Shown here: piece by piece, positions 27,309 to 36,538 of the stretch
Layout: each line of letters starts with the position of its first letter
How positions within the stretch are numbered: position 1 is the stretch's first letter
Position numbers and translations under genes: made by a program
Notes under the pieces: model-generated
What the model was told of the DNA's origin: nothing
The model's input: the letters and a program-made list of their open reading frames with translations, nothing else
The model's database searches: none
DNA from: Rhodospirillales bacterium
Lineage (GTDB): Bacteria; Pseudomonadota; Alphaproteobacteria; Rhodospirillales; Shumkoniaceae
Length of the DNA stretch: 64,000 nucleotides
Assembly (NCBI GenBank): GCA_014859895.1
Contig: JACZKS010000106.1
Span: 28,260 to 92,259 of the forward strand
Direction: 5' to 3'

Positions 27309-28553
27309 ATGCTAGAAATCGCCGTCATCGCCGACGATCTGACGGGGGCCGCCGACACCGGCATCCAGTTTCGGGCTCTCTATGGCCAGACGCTGCTGAT
27401 GGCCGACAACGGGCTGGCGGCGCGGCCGCCGCAACCGATGCCCGAAGTGCTGACGGTCCACACGATGAGCCGGGCGCTGCCGGTCGGGCAGGCTCGCGCC
27501 CGGGTTCGGCTGGCTGCCGAAAGATTGACCTTGTGGCGGCCGGGCCGGGTGTTCAAGAAGGTGGATTCCTGCCTGCGCGGCAACATCGGTGCCGAGACCG
27601 ACGCCTTGATGGACACGCTGGGCTTGTCGATGAGCTTCATTGCGCCGGCCTTTCCCAAGGTCGGGCGCACGACCGTAGACGATGTGCATCGCGTGCATGG
27701 CCAGCCGGTAGCCGAAAGCGAGATGGGCCGAGATCCGGCCACCCCGGTGACGGAAAGCCGGCTGTCAAAGGTCATCGCCGCCCAGAGCCATCATCCGGTC
27801 GGTCACGTCGACCTTGCGACGGTGGCGGCGGGCGGGGAAGCCCTGGTGGCGGCGGTCGAGCGGCTGGCCGGGCAGGGTTCCCGCCACATCCTCTTCGACA
27901 TCGCCGAGCAGGACCATTTGTCGGCGGTGGCCGGCCTGGCACTCAAGCATTTTCCGGGCGCCCTGCTGGTCGGCTCGGCGGGCCTGGCCCAGGGTCTGTG
28001 CGATTGCTACCCCCATCGAGCGGCATCACCTCCTTCCGTTCGCAGGGTGCCAGGCCATCACCTGATCGCGCTGGGCACGGCTTCGCCGCGGGCTCGCCGT
28101 CAGGTCGAGGTGCTGGAGGCGACCTATCCCTGCGCCCTCATCGAATTGGATGCCGGGCGCCTCGCCAAGACCGATCTGGTACCCGAAGAAGCCGATCTCG
28201 CCGATTTGGCGGATGCCTTGGCGGGCGGCGACGTGGTGGCGCGTATCGCGCCGCCGCCGGGCGACACTTCGGCCCGCACCACCCGTCGGGTGGCCGGAGG
28301 CTTCGGCGCCCTCATCGCCGCCCTGGTGGCGCGCATGCCGCCGGCCAGCTTGTTTCTGTCGGGGGGCGACACGGCACTCTCAGTGTTGGGGAGGCTGGGC
28401 GCGCGCGGGCTTCGGCTGGAGAGCGAAATCGTGCCCGGCCTGGTGCTGGGCACCGTGGTCGGCTGTGCCTTCGAAGGGTTGGCGGTGGGTACCAAGCCTG
28501 GCGCCTTCGGCGACGACGACGCGCTGCTCAAATGGCGTGAATTCTGGTCATGA
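27309..28553 (+). CDS. Four-carbon acid sugar kinase family protein (DUF1537)
   Basis: IAVIADDLTGAADTGIQF...FKKVDSCLRGNIGAETDALM; LFLSGGDTALSVLGRLGARGLRLESEIVPGLVLGTV. Confidence 0.87.
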   Translation: MLEIAVIADDLTGAADTGIQFRALYGQTLLMADNGLAARPPQPMPEVLTVHTMSRALPVGQARARVRLAAERLTLWRPGRVFKKVDSCLRGNIGAETDALMDTLGLSMSFIAPAFPKVGRTTVDDVHRVHGQPVAESEMGRDPATPVTESRLSKVIAAQSHHPVGHVDLATVAAGGEALVAAVERLAGQGSRHILFDIAEQDHLSAVAGLALKHFPGALLVGSAGLAQGLCDCYPHRAASPPSVRRVPGHHLIALGTASPRARRQVEVLEATYPCALIELDAGRLAKTDLVPEEADLADLADALAGGDVVARIAPPPGDTSARTTRRVAGGFGALIAALVARMPPASLFLSGGDTALSVLGRLGARGLRLESEIVPGLVLGTVVGCAFEGLAVGTKPGAFGDDDALLKWREFWS

Positions 28554-28560
28554 GGAAGGA

Positions 28561-29601
28561 ATGAACATGGGCCTGCCCATCCTGGCCATCACCATGGGCG
28601 ATCCGGCCGGCATCGGCGCCGAGATCGCCGTCAAGACCCTGGCCGAGAAGGAGATGTACGGAATCTGCCGGCCGCTGATCATCGGCGACGCCTGCGTCAT
28701 GGAGGACGCGGTGCGCCTTTGCAGGCTCGATCTAGCGATCAATGCCATCGAGGAACCGGCGGCGGGGAAATATCGATCCGGTATCCTCGATGTCCTCGAC
28801 ATGGGCACCCTGACGCTCAAGGAACACGTCTACAAGCAGGTTACCGCCCGGCAGGGCGATGCCGCCTACCGTTACGTCGCCAAGGCCATCGAGCTGGCCA
28901 TGGCCGGCAAGGTGGACGGCACCGTTACCGGACCGATCAACAAGGAATCCCTCAACCTCGCCGGCCACCACTACTCGGGCCATACCGAGATCTATGGGGC
29001 GCTCACCGGCACCAAAGACTATGCCATGATGCTGGCCGACGGCGACTTCCGGGTGGTGCACGTCTCCACCCACGTCAGCTTGCGCCAGGCCTGCGACCGG
29101 GTGAAGACACCGCGCGTGCTCAGGGTCATCGAACTGGCCGACGCCGCCTTGAAGCAACTGGGCATCGCCAAGCCCCGCATCGGGGTCGCCGGCCTCAACC
29201 CCCATTGCGGCGAGGCCCGCATGTTCGGCACCGAGGACGAGGACGAGATCCGGCCCGCCGTCGAACTGGCAAAGGCCGCCGGCATCGCCGCCGACGGACC
29301 GCTGCCAGCCGATACCATCTTCTCCAAGATGGCCGGCGGAATGTTCGACATCGTGGTCGTCATGTATCACGACCAGGGCCACATTCCGACCAAGCTGATC
29401 GGCTTCAAGTACGACGGCAAGACCGACACCTGGGGCCAGATGGCCGGCGTCAACATCACGCTGGGCCTGCCGATCATCCGCGTTTCGGTCGACCACGGCA
29501 CCGCCTTCGATCGGGCCGGCGAAGGTCGCGCCAATCCGCAATCCCTCATCGAGGCGGTGCGCTACGCTGCTCGTTTCGCCAGGGGCCGCCAAGCCGCCTG
29601 A
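28561..29601 (+). CDS. 4-hydroxythreonine-4-phosphate dehydrogenase family (PdxA2-like)
   Basis: LAITMGDPAGIGAEIAVK, VTGPINKESLNLAGHHYSGHTEIYGAL, MYHDQGHIPTKLIGF, RVSVDHGTAFDRAGEGRANP. Confidence 0.9.
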   Translation: MNMGLPILAITMGDPAGIGAEIAVKTLAEKEMYGICRPLIIGDACVMEDAVRLCRLDLAINAIEEPAAGKYRSGILDVLDMGTLTLKEHVYKQVTARQGDAAYRYVAKAIELAMAGKVDGTVTGPINKESLNLAGHHYSGHTEIYGALTGTKDYAMMLADGDFRVVHVSTHVSLRQACDRVKTPRVLRVIELADAALKQLGIAKPRIGVAGLNPHCGEARMFGTEDEDEIRPAVELAKAAGIAADGPLPADTIFSKMAGGMFDIVVVMYHDQGHIPTKLIGFKYDGKTDTWGQMAGVNITLGLPIIRVSVDHGTAFDRAGEGRANPQSLIEAVRYAARFARGRQAA

Positions 29602-29710
29602 ACGCCAGCCCGCGAGCGGTCGGCGCAGGCGCGGTCGGTGTCGCGGGCCAGCACGGCGTCCATGATCGCCTGATGCTCGGCATGACCGTCACGCGGGATG
29701 GTCGTCGCCC
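29562..29710 (-). pseudogene. 3'-terminal remnant of a GntR/FCD-type regulator
   Basis: Minus-frame peptide TSRATTIPRDGHAEHQAIMDAVLARDTDRACA resembles the FCD C-terminal helix; no N-terminus or HTH nearby. Confidence 0.45.
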
Positions 29711-30004
29711 GGGACGTATGCCGACGACTGGGAAACCAGCGTGATGATGGAATTGTCGCCGCAACGGGTACGGCCGGAACGGGTGAATGCAGCCTATCCG
29801 GACTTCGATTCGCAATATCTCCAGTTGGAGCTGGCGGGGGCGACGGTGGCCTGGCTGACCCGCGACTACAGCCCGACGGGAACGTGGGGCGATGCCACCG
29901 TCGCCAACCCGGAGCGGGGACGGGCTCGTATGGACGCCCTGATGGAAGGCCTCGTTGCGGTGTTGACCGAGATTTCCTCGTTCGAAATGGGCTGGAAAGC
30001 CTGA
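29711..30004 (+). pseudogene. 3' remnant of a creatininase-family protein
   Basis: Frame open from ~29711: GTYADDWETSVMMELSPQRVRPERV...SPTGTWGDATVANPERGRARMDALMEGLVAVLTEI; N-terminal two thirds missing. Confidence 0.55.
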
Positions 30005-30069
30005 GGAAAGATGTCTCCAAGCTGAATTCCGCTTCCGTAAATATTCCGCGGGCTTCAAGATGGTTCATC

Positions 30070-30963
30070 ATGCACCCCCGCGACATCGCGGCCGCCGCCG
30101 CCATCGTTCTGTTGTGGTCAGTCAACTTCAGCGCCAACAAAATCGCTGTCGGCCAGTTCCCGCCGGTGATGATGGTGGCCATGCGCTTCGCGTTGATCGG
30201 GGCCATGTTGGCCCCGCTGCTCAGGCCAACCGGCAAGCCTTTCTGGCGGATCGCGCTCATCGCCTTCACCTTGGGCGGCCTGCATTTCGGGCTGTTTTTC
30301 TCCGGTCTCAAGGGCATCGGGGCGGGGATGTCGGCCATCGTTACCCAGCTTGCGGTACCGTTCAGCGCCGTTCTCGCCGCCGTCTTCTTTCGCGAGCGCA
30401 CCGGCCTGCCTCAGGTGGCGGGCATGGCTCTCGCCTTTGCCGGCATCTATGTCATCGTCGGCGAGCCCACGCTGGAATTCGACGCCCTGCACCTGGGGCT
30501 TGCCGTCGCCTCGGCCTTGGCCTTCGCCGCCGCCAACATTCAGATCAAGCTGCTGGGCCCGGTCAACGGTTTCGTGTTGAACGCCTGGATCGCGGTATTA
30601 GCGGCACCGCAGTTGGCCATCGTCTCGCTGATCGGCGAGGAAGACCAATTCGCCGCCCTGGCGGCAGCCGATTGGCGGGGCTGGAGCGCGATGATCTTCA
30701 CGACCGTCAGCGGAGGCGTCGTCGCCTATGGCTTGTGGTACTACCTGCTGGGCCGTTATGCGGTGAACCGCATTGTGCCGCTGACCCTGATGGCCCCGGC
30801 TTTCGCCATCCTCATCGCGGGTGTCGTGCTGAACGAACCCCTGACGTGGAAGGTGCTGGCGGGCACCGCGTTGACGTTGATCGGCGTGGCGGCCATCCAA
30901 CTGCGCCAAGCTTCGTCGAGAAAGCCGGGGCGGCGATGTGATGCCAAGCGGGATCGATCCTGA
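30070..30963 (+). CDS. EamA/DMT family transporter
   Basis: ~10 TM; LLWSVNFSANKIAVGQFPPVMMVAMRFALIGAML; second EamA repeat present. Confidence 0.85.
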   Translation: MHPRDIAAAAAIVLLWSVNFSANKIAVGQFPPVMMVAMRFALIGAMLAPLLRPTGKPFWRIALIAFTLGGLHFGLFFSGLKGIGAGMSAIVTQLAVPFSAVLAAVFFRERTGLPQVAGMALAFAGIYVIVGEPTLEFDALHLGLAVASALAFAAANIQIKLLGPVNGFVLNAWIAVLAAPQLAIVSLIGEEDQFAALAAADWRGWSAMIFTTVSGGVVAYGLWYYLLGRYAVNRIVPLTLMAPAFAILIAGVVLNEPLTWKVLAGTALTLIGVAAIQLRQASSRKPGRRCDAKRDRS

Positions 30964-30965
30964 AA

Positions 30966-31868
30966 TCATCCCGCTTTCATGAATTCCAGGATCTCGCGAA
31001 AGCCGATCGGGCGGATGCCCGTGCCGGCAACCCAATCCAGGAACTCCTTGTCCTGGAAGATCCGAAACTCGTCGGTCCGCCAATGGGCGCGAGGGGGCAC
31101 GATCGCCTCGATGTCGCCCGGTGCGCAGCAGTGGAAGGCCATGAAGCTCAATCCCGGCGGTGCCGCGGCGACCAGATCGCGATAAGCTTTGTCGCTCTCG
31201 CCGGAGGGGACGCCGGGGGTCAGTGCCACATGGTCGACGACCGGGTTCCCTGAAGCCTCGATGTCGGCTGCCCGTTCATCGTAAATGGCCGGGTCGACGG
31301 GGCCCATGTTGAGAACCCCGATATAGCCGCTGGTGCCGCGCGGGAACAGGATGGGCAGGCCGTAATCGCGGCCCAGACGGATGTAGACGTCGATCAACTC
31401 CGGCGTCAGGGCCGCCCCCATGTGGGTGTCGAGGTGGGTGATCCCGATCCCGGCCGCCAGCGCGGTATCGATCTGGGCGCGCATTTCGGCCTCCGCCGCC
31501 TCGACGACCAGGTGTTCGCGCAGCATGGGAATCCGCCGCCACATGAAGCCGTCGCCGTCGATCAAGCCGGAGGCGCGGGAGACGGTGCTGATCGGCCGCC
31601 ACCGGTAGTGCTCCCATTCGCTGGTCAGTGTCAGGTGGACGCCAATGTCGAGGGCGGGGTTTTCCGCGGCGATGGATACCAGTTCGCGAAACCATGGGCA
31701 GGGGACCATGACCGATCCGCAGGTGATGAAGCCGCGCCCTGCCAGGCGTGCGAAGGCGACGTTGGCGCCATGGCACATGCCGACGTCGTCCTGGTGGGCG
31801 ATGACCAGGCGGGCGTCCTCGGCCCGCCCGAGGAAGCGGGCCAGGGTGAGGGTGGACGCGCCGCTCAT
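30966..31868 (-). CDS. ChbG/HpnK (YdjC)-family carbohydrate deacetylase
   Basis: ARLVIAHQDDVGMCHGANVAFARL, DIGVHLTLTSEWEHYRW, ITHLDTHMGAALTPELIDVYIRL. Confidence 0.82.
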   Translation of the reverse strand: MSGASTLTLARFLGRAEDARLVIAHQDDVGMCHGANVAFARLAGRGFITCGSVMVPCPWFRELVSIAAENPALDIGVHLTLTSEWEHYRWRPISTVSRASGLIDGDGFMWRRIPMLREHLVVEAAEAEMRAQIDTALAAGIGITHLDTHMGAALTPELIDVYIRLGRDYGLPILFPRGTSGYIGVLNMGPVDPAIYDERAADIEASGNPVVDHVALTPGVPSGESDKAYRDLVAAAPPGLSFMAFHCCAPGDIEAIVPPRAHWRTDEFRIFQDKEFLDWVAGTGIRPIGFREILEFMKAG

Positions 31869-32269
31869 GATGGCTTTCCCGATCGACCGCCGGCCGACGG
31901 TTCAAGTTGAAGCGGTTCATCAAGAATCATGTTTTGTCCTTTGAAATACATTCTATATTCCGTTTGAGGATAGGCACCGACTCCGGGTTTTTCCGCCTCC
32001 AGCCAGATGCGATGGAAGGTGTGGCCGGTAAAGGTGAAGCGCCCATCGGCATCCGTCGTTGTCCGGCCGCGCGGTGTTGTGACCAACAGGGTCCGTTCGG
32101 ACAGGACCACCGCGGCCCCGGCGACCGGTTGGCCTTGTGGGCCGATCACCCGTCCCCCGATGATCCCGTCGTCGTTCATCGCGATGTATGTGTTCCATGC
32201 CAGGGTGACGACGGCAACGGTGCCGAAGGTCACGGCATAGCGATTGAGCAAGATGGCCTTCCAGTTCAT
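31865..32269 (-). CDS. Membrane-anchored carboxypeptidase-regulatory-like (CarboxypepD_reg) domain protein
   Basis: N-terminal TM then GGRVIGPQGQPVAGAAVVLSERTLLVTTPRGRTTTDADGRFTFTGH. Confidence 0.7.
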   Translation of the reverse strand: MNWKAILLNRYAVTFGTVAVVTLAWNTYIAMNDDGIIGGRVIGPQGQPVAGAAVVLSERTLLVTTPRGRTTTDADGRFTFTGHTFHRIWLEAEKPGVGAYPQTEYRMYFKGQNMILDEPLQLEPSAGGRSGKPS

Positions 32270-32279
32270 CGTCTTGCCC

Positions 32280-33092
32280 TCATCCCTTGGCCGCGCCCGA
32301 AGTCAGCCCGGCGATGAACTGTTTCTGGGCCAGCAGAAAGATGACGAGGCCGGGGACCAGCACCATGATGCAGAAGGCGTAAAGCGCTCCCGTCGAGTCC
32401 TCGACCACGGTGAGGAAGCGGGCCAGGCCGAGCGGCAGGGTTTGCATGTCGTTGTCGCGGATGATGACCAGCGGCCACAGGAAGTTGTTCCACGACCAGA
32501 TGAAGGCCAGGATGATGTTGGTGGCGATCGCCGACTGCGACAGCGGCACCATGATCCTGAAGATGATCATCCAGTCGGGCACTCCGTCGATGCGTGCCGC
32601 GTCGATCAGCGATTTCGGGATGGCGTCGAAGCTGGCCTTGAACACGAAGATACAGACGATGGTCGAGCAGAGCGGCAGCGCCATGCCCAGGTGCGTGTTC
32701 AGAAGCCCGATGTCCCGCGTGATCAGATAGGCCGGGATGATCGTCACCTGGAAGGGGATCATCATGCAGCTCAGGAACAGCATGATGATGGCGCCCTTGC
32801 CCATGAACTCGCGGGTCAACGCGAAGCCGGCCATGGCGTTGAGCACGACGTTGGCCACCACCACGATGATCGAGACGATGACGCTGTTCACCAAGTAGCG
32901 GAAGAACGGGATCGAGTACCAGACGTCGACGTAATAGAAGAGGTGCGGGTTTTCAGGAACCAGCGACGGCGGGTAGGCGAAGATGTTCTCGCCCGTCAGG
33001 CTGGTCTTCAGGACCCAGTAGAAGGGCACCATCATGGCCGCGCAGATGATGCCGAGGCCCAGGTGGATCACCCATTTCGGAAAGCGATTCAT
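32280..33092 (-). CDS. Carbohydrate ABC transporter permease (MalG-like)
   Basis: EAA-type loop: IDAARIDGVPDWMIIFRIMVPLSQSAIAT. Confidence 0.87.
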   Translation of the reverse strand: MNRFPKWVIHLGLGIICAAMMVPFYWVLKTSLTGENIFAYPPSLVPENPHLFYYVDVWYSIPFFRYLVNSVIVSIIVVVANVVLNAMAGFALTREFMGKGAIIMLFLSCMMIPFQVTIIPAYLITRDIGLLNTHLGMALPLCSTIVCIFVFKASFDAIPKSLIDAARIDGVPDWMIIFRIMVPLSQSAIATNIILAFIWSWNNFLWPLVIIRDNDMQTLPLGLARFLTVVEDSTGALYAFCIMVLVPGLVIFLLAQKQFIAGLTSGAAKG

Positions 33093-33103
33093 GGGGGCCT
33101 CCT

Positions 33104-34009
33104 TTAGCCCGTTTCCACGGCGCCGACCTCGCCGCCGGCCAACCGGTTGGCCAGCCAGGCCAGGAAGACGAAGAACAGGAAATTGACGATGGTCAGGGCC
33201 GCGGCGTAATCGAATTGCGCCAGCTTGAACGCCACCCGGTAGATATAGGTGACCAGCAGTTCGGTGGCGTGGCTGGGGCCGCCGTCGGTCATCACGTAGA
33301 TGAGATCGAAGTTGGTGAACGAATTGATGATGCCGATGACGAAACAAAGGAAGATTGACGGGCGCAGCAGCGGCAGAGTGATGCGCCTAAAGCGCATCCA
33401 GGCGTTGGCGCCGTCGATGGCCGCCGCCTCGTAAAGGCTGGGCTGGATGTTCTGCAGGCCGGTCAGCAGGATGATCATGTAGAAGCCCAGCACCTGCCAG
33501 ATCGAGGCGACGATCACCGCCGGCAGCGCCAGACTGGCGGTTTCCAGGAACGGGATGCCCTGCTCGACGATGCCCAGCGACACCAGGACGTAATTGAAGA
33601 GGCCGACCTTCTCGTTGTAGAGCCACTGCCAGATGATGCCGACGGCCACCGTCATCACCGGATACGACATGAAGACGATGGTCCGATAGACGTTGCGGCC
33701 GCGGATCGGGGTGTCGACCAGGATGGCGACCAGAAGCGCGATCAGGATGCCGATGGGGGCGCTGGCCATGAAGATCGCGGTGTTCCAGAAGGCCTGCCAG
33801 AACACGTCGTCGTAGAGGAGCATTTCCTCGTAGTGGTAGAGGCCCGCGAATTCGGCCGGCTTGTAGGGCGACCAGAACTCGAACGACAGAACGCCGTTCC
33901 ACAGGAGTGGAATGATCCGGTAGAGCAGGAAGATCAGCAACGACGGCGCGAGGAAGAACCAGATCAGCAGAAGCTCGCGTGTCCGTTTCCTGCGAATGGC
34001 GAAAGCCAT
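33104..34009 (-). CDS. Carbohydrate ABC transporter permease (MalF-like)
   Basis: EAAAIDGANAWMRFRRITLPLLRPSIF. Confidence 0.87.
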   Translation of the reverse strand: MAFAIRRKRTRELLLIWFFLAPSLLIFLLYRIIPLLWNGVLSFEFWSPYKPAEFAGLYHYEEMLLYDDVFWQAFWNTAIFMASAPIGILIALLVAILVDTPIRGRNVYRTIVFMSYPVMTVAVGIIWQWLYNEKVGLFNYVLVSLGIVEQGIPFLETASLALPAVIVASIWQVLGFYMIILLTGLQNIQPSLYEAAAIDGANAWMRFRRITLPLLRPSIFLCFVIGIINSFTNFDLIYVMTDGGPSHATELLVTYIYRVAFKLAQFDYAAALTIVNFLFFVFLAWLANRLAGGEVGAVETG

Positions 34010-34049
34010 CGTTCCAATTCCCCTTGGACTATTTCACCGAAGGCGGGAA

Positions 34050-34072
34050 GGGTGCCGGGACACCCGGCACCC
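34050..34072. other. Perfect 10-bp-arm hairpin between SBP and permease genes
   Basis: GGGTGCCGGG-ACA-CCCGGCACCC. Confidence 0.75.
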
Positions 34073-34104
34073 GCCCGCTTCGGCTCGACGCTTGCGCCGT
34101 CATC

Positions 34105-35358
34105 TCAGCGGCGAGTGAGGACGCGATTGACCTTCTTCTCGGCCTCGTCGAGCGCTTCCTTGGCGCTCTTGTCGCCCAGCAGGGCCGCCTGAAGCTCGGG
34201 ATAGAAGGCTTCCTTGACCTGGGCGTCCTTGGCGATCGGCCAGTTGCCGGTCAGCTTGTCCAGGTGTTTCAACTGTGTTTCCAGCACCGGAACGACGACC
34301 GGGATCTTCTCGGCGAAATATTTCATCAGCCGACTGTTCGCGGCCTTGTCGCCGGTCAGGTTGTTGGAGCCGGTTCCAAAGACGTAGGCGCCGTCGCCGC
34401 TGCTGATCATCTTGACGAATTCCCACGCCTCCTCGGGGTGCTTGGTGCCCTTTGAGATGAGGAACGCGTGGGAGTTCGGGGTCGACCATCTGCCGGGGAA
34501 ATCGGCGGCGCCGACGGTGTCCTCGTTGACCCACGGGCCCTTGCTCTTGAACCACAGGTAGGCGGGGGCGTGGGCATTCAGCATGCCGATGGTGCCGGCG
34601 GCGAACGCCCCGTTCGGTTCGACCCAGCGGCCGGTCCAGCTGATCTTGTTGATGACGCCGTCCTTGGTCGCCTTGGCCAGCTTTTCGACCAGGGCGACGG
34701 CCTTGGGCGTGTTGAAGGCGGCCTTCTTGAGGTCGGGGGTGAGAAGGTCGATGCCGTTCTCGGCGAAGATCGGCCAATAGAGCCAGTCGAAGTTGAGCGT
34801 CATGAAGCCCGACTTTTCGCCCTTGGTCATCTTGGCCGCGTAGTCCATCAGCTGGTCGAAGGTGGCGGGCGGATTGGTCAGCCCGGCCTCCTTGAGCATC
34901 AGCTTGTTGTAGAACAGTAAGGTCTTGGAAATGTAGAAGGGCACGCCGTAGTTCTTGCCCTCGAACACCCAGCCGTTCACGACCTCGGGATAGAGGCCGT
35001 CGGTGAAGGCCTTGTCACGCTTCAGATAGGGGGTGAGGTCGAGCAATCCGCCCTGGGAGGCGTATTCCAGCCACAGGCCGCCCTGCACGTCGATGATATC
35101 CGGCGCGGTCCCTGCGACCACCTGGGTCTGATAGAAGGTGCTGAATTCGGTGCCCTTCTTGTCCAGCCATTCGATGGTGACGTCGGGATGGCTCTTCTTG
35201 AACATCTCCTTCCACTGGTTCATCCCCTCCTCGAAGTAGGGAATGTTCCAGGTCAGGATCGAGATCTTCTTCTGGGCCTGGGCCGCCGTCGTCCCAAGGC
35301 CGAGCGCCATGGCGAACGCGGCGCCGATGGCGATCGGTGTCAGCCGTTTCAGGTTCAT
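34105..35358 (-). CDS. Sugar ABC transporter extracellular solute-binding protein
   Basis: Signal peptide; family-1 SBP pattern WKEMFKKSHPDVTIEWLDKKGTEFSTFYQTQVVAGTAPDIIDVQG. Confidence 0.87.
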   Translation of the reverse strand: MNLKRLTPIAIGAAFAMALGLGTTAAQAQKKISILTWNIPYFEEGMNQWKEMFKKSHPDVTIEWLDKKGTEFSTFYQTQVVAGTAPDIIDVQGGLWLEYASQGGLLDLTPYLKRDKAFTDGLYPEVVNGWVFEGKNYGVPFYISKTLLFYNKLMLKEAGLTNPPATFDQLMDYAAKMTKGEKSGFMTLNFDWLYWPIFAENGIDLLTPDLKKAAFNTPKAVALVEKLAKATKDGVINKISWTGRWVEPNGAFAAGTIGMLNAHAPAYLWFKSKGPWVNEDTVGAADFPGRWSTPNSHAFLISKGTKHPEEAWEFVKMISSGDGAYVFGTGSNNLTGDKAANSRLMKYFAEKIPVVVPVLETQLKHLDKLTGNWPIAKDAQVKEAFYPELQAALLGDKSAKEALDEAEKKVNRVLTRR

Positions 35359-35452
35359 GGTGTCCTCTCCTGTTTCCGTCTTTCTTCGGCCCGGCCGGAA
35401 ATTCGGCGGGCCGTCTTCTTTTCGTTGGCGGGCGTAATGCCGCGGAGGGCCT

Positions 35453-36475
35453 TCAGTAGGCCAATGCCAGTTCCCTTCCCTCCGCCAGCGACCGCTCCGC
35501 TTCGAGGCAGACGATGATGCGCTTACGGGCCTCCTCGCCCGAGACGATCGGCTTCCGCTCGCGGAAGGCCGTCACCGCTCGCCTCAGTTCCTCCTCCAGT
35601 TCAAACAACTCGCCGGACGGGGCGACCTTCAGGGTCTCGCACGCTTTCCGGCCCTTGCGCTGGACCTTGATCTCGAATGCCGGTTCGCGGGTCCGGTCCA
35701 TGGTGCCGGACCACCAGGTCCGGATGGACCCGTCGGTGCCGACGATTTCCATGACGTGATGGTGCTCGAAGCCGGCGAGCGTCTGGGTGACGACGGCGTA
35801 GAGCGTGCCCGGCCAGCGGACGATGCTGGTGAAGTTGTCGCTCATGCCGGCGTCGCGGCTTTTCGAGCTGCCGATCGATAGCACCGAAACCGGATCGCCC
35901 CAGGCCTCGAAGTACCACATCAGGGAATCGAAGAAGTGGACGGGCTCCTCCAGCGTCCACGAGCCGACCTTGCCGGGCTCGTAGCGCCAGGCCCCGCTGC
36001 CGGGGCGATAGGGGAAGCGGAACAGGCTGACGTTGGCATAAAGCGGCGCGCCGATGTCGCCCGCCTCGATGATCTTCTTCAAAGCGCCCCACTGGCTGGA
36101 CAACCGGAACTCGTGGCCGATGGTCAGCACGCGGCTGTTCCGCCTCGCCGCCGCGATCAGGCGGTCGCATTCGGCCACCGTGAGGGCCATCGGCTTTTCG
36201 AGCAGCACGTCCTTGCCGGCGTCCAGCGCGGCGGTGCCGATCTCGCAATGCAGATGGTTGGGGACGACCACATCGACGGCGTCGATGTCTGATTGGGCCA
36301 GCAACTGGCGATAGTCGGTGTAGAGGGGAACGTCGGGATGGGCTTCCCGGGCCGCCGCGGCGGAGGCGCCGCCGCCGCAGGCGATGGCGGCCAATTCGGC
36401 GCCCGGCGCGCCCTTGATGGCCGCCGCATGATGCCGTCCCCACAGTCCATATCCGATCAGCCCGAAACGTACCAT
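35453..36475 (-). CDS. Gfo/Idh/MocA family oxidoreductase
   Basis: VRFGLIGYGLWGRHHAAAIKGAPGAELAAIACG...DVLLEKPMALTVAECDRLIAAA. Confidence 0.85.
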   Translation of the reverse strand: MVRFGLIGYGLWGRHHAAAIKGAPGAELAAIACGGGASAAAAREAHPDVPLYTDYRQLLAQSDIDAVDVVVPNHLHCEIGTAALDAGKDVLLEKPMALTVAECDRLIAAARRNSRVLTIGHEFRLSSQWGALKKIIEAGDIGAPLYANVSLFRFPYRPGSGAWRYEPGKVGSWTLEEPVHFFDSLMWYFEAWGDPVSVLSIGSSKSRDAGMSDNFTSIVRWPGTLYAVVTQTLAGFEHHHVMEIVGTDGSIRTWWSGTMDRTREPAFEIKVQRKGRKACETLKVAPSGELFELEEELRRAVTAFRERKPIVSGEEARKRIIVCLEAERSLAEGRELALAY

Positions 36476-36538
36476 CCAGGTGCCTCCTCCTTGCGGGGCG
36501 ATCGACCGTTCAGAAAACGCGGTTTCCTTCTCTCTCTT

